This document shows positions 11,080 to 22,280 of a DNA stretch of 64,000 bases, in pieces. Under the pieces are notes generated by a model that saw only the letters and a program-made list of their open reading frames with translations, was not told the origin of the DNA and searched no databases. Both the position numbers and the translations under genes were made by a program. The stretch is from Fragilaria crotonensis (Eukaryota > Bacillariophyta > Fragilariophyceae > Fragilariales > Fragilariaceae): assembly GCA_022925895.1 (NCBI GenBank), contig JAKSYS010000145.1:42083-106082 (forward strand), written 5' to 3'. Numbering within the stretch: the stretch's first letter is position 1; every line of letters begins with the position of its first letter.

Positions 11080-12380
11080 TGTCTATATTTGTGTTTGTTA
11101 CGGAGTATGAGTAGTGGTAGTTGTTGTATAACAAGACAAGAAGAAAGTTTGTGGTTGAATGGGGCTCTTTGGTGCAGACAAGTTGTTCTGAGAGATTGAG
11201 CACTCTAAATGGTGTGGGTGACCTCCAGTCTCGGCAGTCGACTATTGTCGAATCGTTGGACTTGAACCATGAAATGGTGCAAGAAACCTTTTACTAGAAA
11301 CCAAAATCCTCGTATTTGTGTAGAGTTGGTACATTACATTTGTAGCCCCATTGCCAATCAACATCCCCCTGAAACAAGAAAATTACAAAGTTCTGCGACA
11401 AATCGAACCTTTTGATTGGCTAGAATACGTCACTGACCAATCTCATCTGACTTGGTAGGACAAAATTGTTACATTGGAATCTTCGTGGACGAATACACAT
11501 CCAATATTCGTCGGGTCGCTCTGCCTTGCGAGATTGTATTTGTACGGCATCCAGTGATCCCTTCTGCGAGGAAAAAAAAAGACTGATCAAGTTACATGCT
11601 ACGGGTGTAGTGTACACTTTTTGCCGCTTCACAACTTGGTTTGTCATTCTCTGTCGAACGACAACAACAACAACAAACTGACTGTCTTGTGGACAAGCCT
11701 AGCGACACACAACAATCTTTTGCTTCCTTGTTTCAAAACGCCTTGTGAGTTGCGAAAGATGGATTTGTAGAACGACCAAAAAGGATGGGGAATGTCGATT
11801 GTCATGACGAAACAAAAACTTGAACGTTTTGAGAACCTCGTTCCATCGTTTTATACATGATTATTTGTTAGACGGCGGGCGTTGGAATCGTCTACTCGTA
11901 GCGATGAATCGTAGTCCTGATGAGTTTCCACATGCTTTCCCCTGAGTATGCACCAAACGAAACCCACGGGACAATCGGATACCATGGCGTGACTTGCGGA
12001 CCCCCGCAAGACGCGAGATTTGATACATGATATCAGTCACTGGGTTAATCTGCCGACTCCAGTGTGGTTGTGAGCGTCAAAGCTTTCCATCGTCCCACAC
12101 ATGACTTATTTGATCCATGTTCTCGTTTCCTCGTTCCCCGTGTATGTCTCTTTTTGTCGTTTGTCCTACTCCAGAACGGTTATTTCTTGCCGACTGGTAT
12201 GAATTTTCCGCTCTTTGGAGCTCGATTTCCGGGTTCAAGAACCAAGTTCCTGGTTCCGACTTCCGATTGTTGGAGATTCTTGATGTCTTTCCAAGATTTT
12301 GGATATACATCACTTAATTTTTTATACTCACTTTTTGCCTTCCCTTCTGTGATTGCTGTTCCGACCAAACGTGATCCACC
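11080..12380. promoter_or_regulatory. Divergent promoter region, IMP3 / CCT gene
   Basis: 1.3 kb between divergent starts. Near 11415-11441 a CCAAT box in each orientation (ATTGG 11415-11419, CCAAT 11437-11441) flanks ACGTCA (11427-11432), a word of the type reported as CO2/cAMP-responsive in diatom promoters. The site is 340 bp upstream of IMP3. Whether it functions is inference. Downstream, 12064-12380 is pyrimidine-rich and probably 5' UTR of the CCT gene; frames there have no domain. Confidence 0.35.
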
Positions 12381-14120
12381 ATGAATACCATCGTCTTTAA
12401 CATGCAGACAACTTATCCGAGCACCAACTACCACAGTATGACTGGATCACCAGGAGGAACTGATGTCATGTCTCATGTGATGTCCTTGCGCTCTCGCAAG
12501 CCATCCAAGAAGCTGGACGGTATCAAGGAAGAGGAGGCTGCGCTCATTTCTGCAGAGGAACGCATGATGGATGACGAGGAGATTGCTAGTGTCGACGAGT
12601 TTGGAAATCCAATCGTCGACATGGCCAAACTCGAAGAGCGGAATCTGTCTGTTGCAATGTCAAGAAGCGTGTTGGACATGCCTGGAGGGGAAGCGAACGG
12701 GATTCATGACGACGACGAGGACAACGGGGGTCATCGTCGATACGGACTGAGGAAATCGAATCATCTTGTCTCTCCAACAAGTGCAGGGGCTGAACTGAGG
12801 TCAGGGAGGGAATCTGGACTACATTCTGACAAAGCCCTTCCGACTACAATAACCCCATTACATCCGATACCGAATCTCCCCCCTGTACAAACACTTCCTC
12901 CTATCAAGACAACCACACCTTCCGCTCCGCCCATGGAGCGTCCTCCACGACTTCCTGTGATTGCAAAGCCTTTGCAGTCCTTACACACATCTTATTGTGT
13001 ACCGAACCCCTTGGCAAACATAGCGACACCTCTCAAACCACCGCCATCCATCCTACCTGCGCCTGCATTATTGTCGACTCAAGCCACAATCGCGACTGCA
13101 CCTTCTCAAAGCTCAACAGTGCCGTGTCCGCTGCCAGCTGTTCCATGTCCTCTTGTGCCATCGATATTGCCAGCACCAGCACCCACAACGATAACTTCGG
13201 CACAACCCGAATCGCACACGCTAGAATTCTCTTCAACGGATCTCCTACCAAATCGACGAGGTCGCATTTTCTCTATGGATATTGATGCGGCAGGTCTCGA
13301 CTTCCCTGACATGTCCGTCGACAATATAGCCTCTGGATTTGATTCGCCGGCATTACCTCCGCTTGTTGGTTCACACTCAAATCAAGATCATTCGTCGTCG
13401 GACCATCCATCACACGCACTGTGTCTTCCTGGAGCCATACACACTACAAACAATACTCCCATGCCTGTTCCCTCTGCGGTGTTCAGCGGACGTGATAGAG
13501 CCATGAGCTTCGAATTCTTCTCTCTAGGAATCAATGCCGACGAACCACTTCCGCCTGTATCGGAAGATGGCTTCATGTTCCAGCCGCGCCCTCGAGGTGA
13601 CTCCATTATTTTCGACCCTGTATCATTTCAAGATGGTGGCATTCATGAAGAGAAGGCGCTTTTCCGGAGCCGAGAAAGCTCTATTGACCTACCATCCAAG
13701 GACGAAATGGCCATAATGAATGCACCTGGTTTTGCTCCTCCTCCAGTTGCAGATCACAAGCCCACGACTCCCGAGTTGAAACCTGCATCCTTTGTCTCGT
13801 CATCATCGCCGCCTTCGCCGCAGGCGATAAAACAACCACCGTCGCCCACCGATAGTTCCGCCCACATGGCGACTCTTCCATCATCTCTCAATACGACCAT
13901 GAGTCATGCCACATTCCAAATGGACTTGCTCAATAAGGATGGTAGGATTGGAATTTATCTTCCCGATGCCCGAAAAGCACGGATTGCCAAGTTCCATTCC
14001 AAACGTAAAATGCGCATTTGGCGCAAACGAATCAAGTACGATTGTCGAAAGAAACTTGCCGACAGTCGTCCGCGCATCAAGGGACGATTCGTGAAACGGT
14101 CCGATATGGATGAAGATTAA
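12381..14120 (+). CDS. CCT-domain protein (putative transcriptional regulator)
   Basis: 579 residues without introns. The C-terminal part (about 528-573) is a CCT motif of the CONSTANS/TOC1 type: ARKARIAKFHSKRKMRIWRK, then YDCRKKLADSRPRIKGRFVKR, ending in the usual RPRxKGRFxK signature. Family knowledge: CCT domains act in nuclear import and in DNA or partner binding (for example NF-Y subunits). No B-box or receiver domain is present. Residues 1-130 are acidic (EEEAALISAEER, DDDEDNGGHRR); 150-300 are extremely P/S/T-rich; several blocks in 280-450 look like short linear motifs (NRRGRIFSMDID, RDRAMSFEFFS, RPRGDSIIFDP). The RGR/RDR-S pattern recurs three times and suggests phosphorylation or docking sites, by inference. 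Start is the first ATG, in a CCACC context. The following 3' region has a CAT-repeat tract. Confidence 0.85.
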   Translation: MNTIVFNMQTTYPSTNYHSMTGSPGGTDVMSHVMSLRSRKPSKKLDGIKEEEAALISAEERMMDDEEIASVDEFGNPIVDMAKLEERNLSVAMSRSVLDMPGGEANGIHDDDEDNGGHRRYGLRKSNHLVSPTSAGAELRSGRESGLHSDKALPTTITPLHPIPNLPPVQTLPPIKTTTPSAPPMERPPRLPVIAKPLQSLHTSYCVPNPLANIATPLKPPPSILPAPALLSTQATIATAPSQSSTVPCPLPAVPCPLVPSILPAPAPTTITSAQPESHTLEFSSTDLLPNRRGRIFSMDIDAAGLDFPDMSVDNIASGFDSPALPPLVGSHSNQDHSSSDHPSHALCLPGAIHTTNNTPMPVPSAVFSGRDRAMSFEFFSLGINADEPLPPVSEDGFMFQPRPRGDSIIFDPVSFQDGGIHEEKALFRSRESSIDLPSKDEMAIMNAPGFAPPPVADHKPTTPELKPASFVSSSSPPSPQAIKQPPSPTDSSAHMATLPSSLNTTMSHATFQMDLLNKDGRIGIYLPDARKARIAKFHSKRKMRIWRKRIKYDCRKKLADSRPRIKGRFVKRSDMDED

Positions 14121-14296
14121 CAGAAACATGGCGAGAGGGCGAGAAACATATATGGACGGAACGGACCATTTTGTATCATTATCCTACAGAGACGCACGCA
14201 CACACATCACGCAAACATCAGGCTCCTTGACACACCACTCCACTGCCTTAGACCATTGTGGTTGGCCGCTTTTAAAAGGGTTGACTACCACTCCTT

Positions 14297-14342
14297 CTCA
14301 TCGTCATCATCATCATCAACGTCATCATCATCATCATCATCA
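14297..14342. repeat. TCA/CAT trinucleotide tract after the CCT gene
   Basis: A nearly pure run of CAT/TCA triplets with two CGT/AAC interruptions, about 180 bp after the CCT gene stop. It is probably in the 3' UTR or just beyond. No coding role is supported. Confidence 0.7.
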
Positions 14343-14599
14343 CCCGACATGTAACACTAGTGCAGTATTTGTCTACCAAAACTATGAAATAAAACACGGG
14401 GATTTTCAATGTGCTACAAATAATCGTGTTGTGGTAGAGTCGAGTCAAGAGTGTGTATGTTGCTCTGCTACATCAAGCAAAATGGATCGACATTAATTCG
14501 ACAATCTAGAAAATCCCATCAACAGAGCTAGGACCTCAAACGTCGTTTTTAAATGCCTCTACTATTCAAAGCCTAATACTGATCGAAACCTTTCCCTTC

Positions 14600-16103
14600 T
14601 TAACCAATCTTGGAGATGATACCGGTTCCCACAGTACGACCACCTTCTCTCATGTTAAAACGAAGACCAGGTTCCAAGGCAAGAGGAACGATAAGTTCCA
14701 CATCGACTGTCAAGTTATCTCCTGGCATGACCATCTCGGTACCCTTGCGAAGTTTGACATCGCCGGTAATGTCGGCCGTTCGGAAAAAGAATTGCGGTCG
14801 GTAATTGTTGAAAAAGGGAGTGTGACGGCCGCCTTCCTCTTGGTTGAGGGCGTAAATTTCGGCTTCAAACTTTTGTGCCGTCGACACGGTACCCGGCTTG
14901 GCCAGCACTTGTCCTCTCTGCACGTCCTCGCGCTTGAGACCGCGAAGCAGACAGCCGACATTGTCTCCGGCCATGCCGTAATCCAACAGCTTTTTGAACA
15001 TTTCGACTCCGGTGCAGACAGTTTTGGCGTCCTTCTTGAGACCGACCAATTCGAGTTCATCCCCAACGTTGACTCGGCCCTGTTCGACTCTGCCGGTCAC
15101 TACAGTACCGCGTCCGGCAATGGAGAAGACGTCTTCCACGGGCAACAAGAATGGCTTGTCCAAATCGCGAATTGGTTCTGGGATGGTGTCATCAATGGCT
15201 TGCATCAGTTCAATGATTTTGTCCGCTCCGAGTTCAGGATTAATGCCATCGGCAGCTGCCAGGGCCGATCCGCGAATAATGGGAGTGGCATCACCATCAA
15301 ATTCGTAAAAATCCAGCAATTCTCGCACTTCCATTTCGACAAGTTCGAGCAATTCTTCGTCATCGACCAAATCGCACTTGTTGAGAAAGACGACGAGTTT
15401 TGGAATTCCGACCTGCTTGGCAAGCAGAATGTGTTCACGGGTCTGGGGCATGGGACCATCCGTGGCGGCAACGACCAAAATACCTCCATCCATCTGCGCC
15501 GCTCCGGTAATCATGTTCTTGACGTAATCGGCGTGACCCGGGCTGCGAAATGTTAGTTGTTTTGTAGGTGTAGTACCAGGTTTGTTTGTTGTTGTGGAAT
15601 GATGAAGAAGATGGCGGAGAGAGGCGTAAAAAGAAACAGAAACGAGGGAGAAAAAGAAACAAGAGGATTAGACGACGATCCGTTGTGTATCATGTTGTCA
15701 TGTAATCATGTGTTGGAAAGAATCACTAGCTGACCATGTACACTCACCAATCAATATGTCCATAATGACGATTCGCAGTTTCGTACTCGATATGAGTTGT
15801 ATTGATGGTAATCTTTCGTGCCTTTTCTTCTGGCGATCGATCAATATCTTCGTAGGACATGCTCTTGGACCAACCCTTTTCCGACAGGACCTTGGTAATG
15901 GCCTGTGTCAGTGTCGTCTTTCCATGATCGACATGACCAATGGTCCCAATGTTCACGTGAGGCTTGTCTCTCTTGAAACTTTCACCAGCTGCAAAGGAAC
16001 GAGTGACAATGTACAAGACGCCATTATGATGATTGTTGTTGCTGGTGTTGGTGGTGTTGTTAACGACACGTCGAAGGAGGGTAGAACGAAGAATGTTTGA
16101 TGA
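14600..16103 (-). CDS. TUFM: Elongation factor Tu, mitochondrial type (5' exon unresolved)
   Basis: Coding segments 16103-15748 and 15542-14600 join across a 205-bp intron (15543-15747) that splits the Cys codon of the DCPGH motif. The GTPase motifs are GHVDHGKT (G1), DCPGH (G3), NKCD (G4) and GSALA (G5). Domain II/III landmarks include [14 protein letters not shown] and the terminal [13 protein letters not shown]. The two segments give 432 residues plus stop. The segment before [20 protein letters not shown] is Arg/Ser/Asn-rich ([12 protein letters not shown]...), as in a mitochondrial presequence. It has no in-frame ATG and is preceded by TAG at 16106-16104, which can serve as an acceptor, so I infer an upstream first exon between about 16104 and 16330 that I could not place. 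The product delivers aminoacyl-tRNA to organellar ribosomes. In diatoms plastid tufA is normally plastid-encoded, which favours mitochondria. Confidence 0.9.
15543..15747 (-). other. EF-Tu intron, 205 bp
   Basis: Coding-strand borders are ...GGACATATTGATTG|GTGAGTGTAC and TTTCGCAG|CCCGGGTCAC. Splicing restores [13 protein letters not shown], the invariant G3 region of EF-Tu, so the borders are secure. Confidence 0.9.
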
Positions 16104-17542
16104 CTACCGGTCGAGAGTGAGAAAAAGAAAGAGTGAGTGAGAGACAGTAGTATTGTATTCGATGTAATAGCAGCTCCTGATGTTCCTCTTCCTCATCGGT
16201 TGGTGAGACTAGTTGTCGGAAATGGAGTCATGGCAGCGGATCATGTCACTTTGCTCTCCCGGCAACCATTCCATTGTTGGACGTTAAAGATGTGGGTGTG
16301 CCTACAGCCGAGATCGCTTGTGTATTGTTGACATGACCAAGAACGAAATGGATGTCGATCTCATGTCGCGATACCATGATGATACAAGACACAGCATTAC
16401 CACACACACCAATCGCAATGTTCACAATCGCCCTCGCAATCTCGTTCTCGCTATCGTACAGATCTTGTCAAAGGCGCGGTTGCATCTCCACGTACCATCA
16501 TGCTTTACGTTACACGTTACAGTTTCCTAAGAGAGAAGAAGTGTTGTAGTAGACTCTTGAGGGTTTGCAGAGTGCGGGGTACAAGTACTGTGATCGGTGA
16601 TGTGTGCAACCACTTGTGGGTGAGGTGGAAAATGGAATTAGGACACAGTCAATACATGTAAAATAATCCAAAGATGAAGATTACTGATTCTTGTTCAGAG
16701 GCAGAAGATGCCGGCGTCCGTCGTCCCTCCAGCTCCTTCATCCATCCATCGGTCCAGAGACAGTATGACATATGACTGCGATACTACAGTAGCAGGTAAC
16801 TCAATAGTACTGAAGTAGTCGTATGTACCAGTACCTGGTATGATACCAGTATCAACTACAGTATCAACCCTGGACCGTCTTCGTAATGAAACGCTGGAAA
16901 CACTCCAGTACTCCAGTAGACAGTAGCCTATGTCTTTCGCCCACATGGCGCAACACGAAAAAGATCCGATCTGTTTTGCACCACAAGTTTCCAATGTGCA
17001 CGCGCATGAGCATTCTTGAAGTGTCACATCCAACGTCTGAGGAGCAGACGACGCTCGAATATGGGTACTTGTAGCTGGTAAGTACTGGCGTATGATGACG
17101 TACTGTGAGATGCGTTGTTTTCTGCATGGTGGTACCTGGTACATGTACAAGTTCAGTAGATGTTGTGCTGTTGTCCTACGTCCTGCTATGCATACATGTA
17201 CATCATACATCATACACATGCATAGATACAGTATGTTGTGTTCTCCGTACTCCGTACTATACAGTAGATTTGTTCTGGAGTGTGTACGCCAGTATGCACA
17301 AGCACAACGACAGGATTCGCCATGCCTGCTCTTTAAATGGTTCAAGGGTAAACAAGGTTCAACCTACACCTGTTTGTCCTATTATGGCGCATGACAGCCG
17401 AAGACAGATCCCTGTTACAGATTCCCAAGGCAGCATCGCATTATTACAAACTACAAGCAACGAACTTACAAAACAAACCGTTCCTAAGCATCCTTCATCT
17501 ACCTTTCTCACAGAACAAACCCGACACAACAAGCTATATTGA
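16104..17542. other. Intergenic between EF-Tu and the N/T/Q-rich gene
   Basis: Should contain the missing first exon and promoter of EF-Tu plus the promoter of the next gene. From about 16780 to 17270 it is rich in palindromic GTAC words (GTACCAGTACCTGGTATG, CTCCGTACTCCGTACTATAC). Long frames on either strand here (for example 16695-17345) show no domain and reflect this repetitive composition. Confidence 0.45.
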
Positions 17543-18661
17543 ATGACAATGTTTGGATTCCTCTCTTCGCCCTGTACTGTGATTGTTGATTCCTCCGTTC
17601 ATGTCGTTGCCTGTTTTGTGGCTCGAGTCCTTCGTCATCCTGCTGTCCGTGAGGTTCTCGAGTCGATTGTATTGGCATCGGCTGTCCATGTACAACCGCC
17701 ACAACAATTGCCAAACGATCCTGTCGTTGTAGTAGGTGATTCCAACGACACCAACGACCAGCAGATACAGCAACAACAAGCACAGCAACAACAGCAAATA
17801 CTACAAACACATGGGGAGAATTACGGAACAATGACAATGAAGGACAACGACCATGTGTCGATCGACTTTACTTCTCTTGATGATCACAAAGATTCAACAA
17901 TGAATGCCTCGTATACTCACGACGAGAGTATTGCAAGTAACGTTCATGGAGGTGATGGACTAGACGAAATCAAGGTGACAACGACGACAAAGATGAAGGA
18001 TGGAGAACAAGAACAACAACAAGACGATGCTTCAATTCCAACAACAGCCACAACTGCAACTTCCAACGCACCACAAACTCCAATTCCAAAAACTTGGGAT
18101 TCAACCTTGCTTTCTCCAATCATCAAATCCGCAACCCAATCCAACGAGGCACTGGCGTCTCGTCAAGACGCCCAAGGCAACCACAACAACAATGATGAAA
18201 CGACACTACCAACCTTTTTCTACAAGGAAATTATCAGTTCTCATACGCGTCATATGATTATTGTGGTTGAAGCTCCAATAATAAAGGACAATAACGATCG
18301 CAATCATGATGATCAACAGCAACAACGTACCGACGGCACAACCACCACGACAACACCTCTTCCCGACACTACTACTACGACAACAAATACTACTCCGAAT
18401 AGTAGTCACAACAACAACAATCACGACGACGACAACAACAACAATAACGAACCAAACATGTTGGATTTGTCCATTAGTGACAACACTACTGGACGGATTG
18501 TGTATCAAACCCCATTGACCAAGGATGTGAAAATGGCCGAAAATCTCAATGATTATGCCGATCCAGATGATTATTTGTGGAGCATTACACGTCGAGTGGC
18601 ACACCGGGCTGCTGCGTCATTTTCGTCGTCCGAGGCAGGCAAGTTGTTTGATGCAGAGTAA
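17543..18661 (+). CDS. N/T/Q-rich protein of unknown function
   Basis: 372 residues, no family recognised. The first 55 residues are comparatively ordered (FLSSPCTVIVDSSVHVVACFVARVLRHPAVREVLESIVLASAVHV) and might form an amphipathic or membrane-associated helix; no clear signal peptide. Residues about 70-340 are low complexity: QQQQ tracts near 74-86, then D/E-rich, then T/N/D-rich runs built from ACA/AAC/GAC triplets. The last 60 residues are non-repetitive (DVKMAENLNDYADPDDYLWSITRRVAHRAAASF...), which suggests a small C-terminal module kept by selection. One clean ATG-to-TAA frame with ordered ends argues for a real gene; the triplet-repeat middle means its length may vary between strains. 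Confidence 0.6.
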   Translation: MTMFGFLSSPCTVIVDSSVHVVACFVARVLRHPAVREVLESIVLASAVHVQPPQQLPNDPVVVVGDSNDTNDQQIQQQQAQQQQQILQTHGENYGTMTMKDNDHVSIDFTSLDDHKDSTMNASYTHDESIASNVHGGDGLDEIKVTTTTKMKDGEQEQQQDDASIPTTATTATSNAPQTPIPKTWDSTLLSPIIKSATQSNEALASRQDAQGNHNNNDETTLPTFFYKEIISSHTRHMIIVVEAPIIKDNNDRNHDDQQQQRTDGTTTTTTPLPDTTTTTTNTTPNSSHNNNNHDDDNNNNNEPNMLDLSISDNTTGRIVYQTPLTKDVKMAENLNDYADPDDYLWSITRRVAHRAAASFSSSEAGKLFDAE

Positions 18662-20427
18662 AATGTTATTGTTGTTATAATCATTATATAAAAGTATGTA
18701 GTGGTTCAATCTACAAAGCCATACCCGGAGATGACTTTCATGCGATCCAGGCAATTTACGCAATGATAGGGAACAGTGTTGAAGTTTGCATCCTACAGTA
18801 GGTTGGGCGAAAAAAAATGATCCTCAAGGGAGACAACTCATACATTGTATCAGCCACGACGACGCAATTCTGATATAAAGACCACGGTGTGATCAAAACC
18901 TTTGCCACTTGTCATGCACTCTCAAGTCTCATCACTCATTAGGCGTAAGGTTACTAACTCCCTTGCGAAACTTTATGACCCCTTCACTATTTGCTACTAC
19001 TAGAGAGGATGAAGTAACTTGGAAGTTGTATTCTTGTAGTAGCATCTGGTAGTAATATTCATAATTGATTTGGTACAGATTTTTTTTAAAGGTATGCGTT
19101 GGGTTGAATTGTTGACATCACTTCGAGCTTCGAGGTACGAGTAGACTACTCGAGTAAACTGTACCACTTGTATCTTGTATCTACAAAATAACTTCATTGC
19201 GAGGTGAGCAAGAATTCCGGAACCTCAATTCTATGGCATTATGTCATACCTACTATGACACACCGGTAGTAATCTGGAGCTATGCAAAATATGTACTGAG
19301 CGACAAACCAGGAAAAAGCACCATTGCCTGGTACTATTGTGACGTAGAATCAACATGTGCTGAAACATATGTATGCATATCCTACTCCTTTTTAAATTTG
19401 GTTTGTGCGTGTGTGTGTGTGTGTGTCTGTTACGGAGTATGACCACTCTGGGGTACTGTTGTACTGTTACGTGGATTACATGTACTACAGGTCTACAGTA
19501 CATAAATCGACGGTAATTTATGTTGAAACGACAGTGTCTTACATTACTGTAGTACAGTACTGTAGTAATTCAAAGCTACTGGACGGAATAGTCATCGAAT
19601 TTGCTGTTAACAGGTTGTTTCACAAATGCTACTGTAAACACCAGTATGTATCATACGCCTCCGATCAGTTGTGAGGAACCCACTAGTCATACTCTGATTT
19701 TCGAACGCAGGACGCAGCATCACAAATCCCTACACGAGGTTCGTGAATGATTTGTGTACGACGTATATCATACATGAATACATGAACAACAAATATTTTA
19801 TCATTTTATCGGACAACAAAGCACGTCACTGGTGCAGAGTGCTGACACATGCCACAAGATGATGACGGGGAATTGCAACCATGTGTCATGTGTATTTCTC
19901 TGTGGAGTACTGGTACTTCGACTGGTAGTAGCATAGCACTTCAGGTTTTCAGCTCAGGGTTGTACTATATGCATAGAGCATATATATCCCGATTGTAGTG
20001 TCCTGAAGACCTGAAGTATTCCACACGCAGCAGACGTCGTACTGTAGGATCACGAGATATCGCACTGAACGGAATGCAACAACAGGACAACACGAATACA
20101 AATCGTTCCGTCACGTCACTCATTTGATCCATCGATACATTGCATTCAGTACTCCTGCATTCCGGTTCCATACCATCCCTGAGCACAACGATTCACTTTA
20201 CTCGGTGTGACATTTTAATTGAGTTGACGGACAAGAGGAGAAGAACGGAACCTAATACCGAACCTACTGCTTTTTGATTCCTACTGTCAGCGAGTAGAAT
20301 ATAGTCCGTATTCGCTCGGGTCTCAGTCCATCACACTGCTGTACTCCCTCTTCTTTGCTCGGCCGGTTACAATACATTACAAAATCCTCATTTCAAAACA
20401 CCGCAACAACGCTAGACTCAAAGAACA
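18662..20427. other. Intergenic with a dispersed repeat
   Basis: No gene supported over 1.77 kb. It contains the dispersed repeat at 19375-19692 (listed separately) and GTAC-type palindromic words. 20200-20427 precedes the next start codon and should include its promoter. Confidence 0.5.
19375..19692 (+). repeat. Dispersed repeat, inverted partner at 59243-59575
   Basis: This block, with a GT microsatellite at 19407-19427, then GTTACGGAGTATGACCACTC, CTACAGGTCTACAGTACATAA and ending ...TTGTGAGGAACCCACTAGTC, is found again in reverse orientation about 40 kb away. Similarity extends on both sides of the microsatellite and ends near CCCACTAGTC. It has no terminal inverted repeats that I can see and no coding potential. 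Confidence 0.8.
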
Positions 20428-22280
20428 ATGGCAGAGAACAACAACAACAACAACAACAACATGATTGAAAATTTCGTTCGCGACCCGCACGATCACGATG
20501 TGCTCCTCGGACGAGGTGGTTTGAGCAATCACCATCCTGGGAACAATTGGTTTCGACGACTTGTGCGTTCCAACAAGGCATTGTATGATCAGGCTCAAAA
20601 GCATACCAAGCTACTCGTTGCGAAAGCCATTGTTCATCATGTTCAAGCGCAGGATCCACCAGGACGGTTTCTTGAAAAAGATAAGGAAAGCGGTGTATGG
20701 AAGGAAGCAACCTACAACAAGGCAGTTCACAAAACATCTCAGGCTCTTCGTGAAAGGAAGTTATTGGAAAATGAGGTCAACCTACAAGTACAGCAGACTC
20801 TCCAAAGTCTAGCAATCCCCATTGCTCCTCTGGGCGATGGAATTACAACTCAGGCAGCAGCAACTGTAACACCATCACCTGCACCAGTTACACTCGAAGA
20901 GAACAATTTGACACCAAGCCACCTGCTTTGCAACAAACGGCGTCATGGTTTTTTAGGAACCATAAAAAGCCAAAAACCGCATCCTCCACGTTGTCCAATA
21001 ACATTCCGCCTCCTCCTGGACCAGTCCGACAGCAGTCATCAGGTTTTCTTCGATTCTTTTCGAAAGCCCCGCAAGGGTCTGCAGCCATCAACAACGATAC
21101 TGCAATGATGCATGGCGGGTTCGATCAGTCCTTGGAACCAACCCGATTCGCTCCTGCGGATGCTAATTTCCTTGGAACTTCTCAATACGTTGAACCTGTC
21201 TCGTTGAATAATCCGCTTTTCCAAAACATATTTAATCATGATGGGACAAGCAGTCATTCGATCGAACCATTGCCATTGAACAATAACAAGAAACGATCTC
21301 GAGACACGTTTGAGCCTTTGCCGCATACGGATGCTCCAGCCTTGACCAGACTGACCACGCAAGTGTCCGATTGGTTGCAATCCTTTTGGCCCATTGGTGA
21401 GGACAGAAGCGGACCGGACGAGGAGGTGGAGGCGCAACAGCACCAGCCGATGCATGCGGCCGACCCAACACGTCATCAACCCCAGCGGCCAAAAGAGCGC
21501 AGACCGCAGAAACAACTACACCACTCGCATCAAACTGCAACAGTTGCACCAGCGACAACTTCGCAAACCTCTGCAAGTCCAGATTTGAACGTTCAGTTGA
21601 CTGTTGTGGCGGAAAGTGTCGCTAATTTGAAGCAGCAAATACAAACCAAGCAAATCGGCACCAGTGCTGCCGCAACCATCCAACAAATCCAGATGCAGTT
21701 GGAACAGATGCAGGCTGCAATCGCATCGTCCACCACCTCGTCATCCTCCTCCACGAATGTGGATGAAGCGACGACGATTGCTGCCAGTACCGTTGGTTTA
21801 GCGTCGTCGCCACCTCCGACAACATTGCAACCATCCGTCACCTCGGCACTGTGGACCTTGGCTTCCACTCCGTCACGCCTATTCTCAGGTCTGTCCTCCA
21901 TGTTTGGGGACTCTACGAGTGACGGTGAGGTCCATCATGAAGGAATACGCGAGTTGGGCGGATCGTTGGATACTATTGGAGGTCATGATATGCACTCTGG
22001 TGGTCTCACTAGTAATGGTATCATGAAGAATACCCTCAATGGCACTACGGAGGACATTGGCCTGGATCCATTGGACTCAAGTGTCCACCAGCCACCTCTC
22101 GAAGACAATAACAGTGCGTCGTTGATGCCACCGCCTCCACTCGGTATGGCTCAATTTGGGGGGAACAAGAACAACAATGCGAACCCATTCACTAGCATTC
22201 CCAAGGTAGCAGACATGGAACAAGATCCACGTTTTGGTCGCAAGGCATCTGGCTCATTGTTTGATGATGGTGACGATTAG
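20428..22280 (+). CDS. Long protein with divergent DUF6824-like N-terminus and coiled coil
   Basis: N-terminal residues 17-110 resemble the family core: HDVLLGRGGLSNHHPGNNWF, then LLVAKAIVHHVQ and a terminal ALRERKLLENEV helix. An Asn tract (AAC repeats) follows the start ATG. Near 20907-20909 (TTT) the frame must change; adding one T continues smoothly from VTLEENN into FDTKPPALQQTASWFF and on to 22280, for a total near 617 residues. An intron is possible but not needed. The rest is P/S/T/Q-rich and likely disordered, except a helix near LNVQLTVVAESVANLKQQIQ to QMQLEQMQAAIAS that looks like a coiled coil. The sequence differs from the cassette copies: the CYNNPGN word reads LSNHHPGN, and the C-terminal DAQSLCxWFS motif is absent. 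Function unknown; a nuclear regulator is a guess from the disorder and basic domain. Confidence 0.7.

Noticed and set aside
14792-15556. 254-codon frame antisense to EF-Tu
   Set aside because: Mirror of a highly biased, conserved coding exon; no domain of its own.
16695-17345. 216-codon minus-strand frame
   Set aside because: It is composed of translated GTAC-type intergenic words and contains no family signature.
20428-22280. Two separate overlapping genes instead of one
   Set aside because: Adding a single T at 20907-20909 gives one smooth protein, and the second frame lacks a convincing start.
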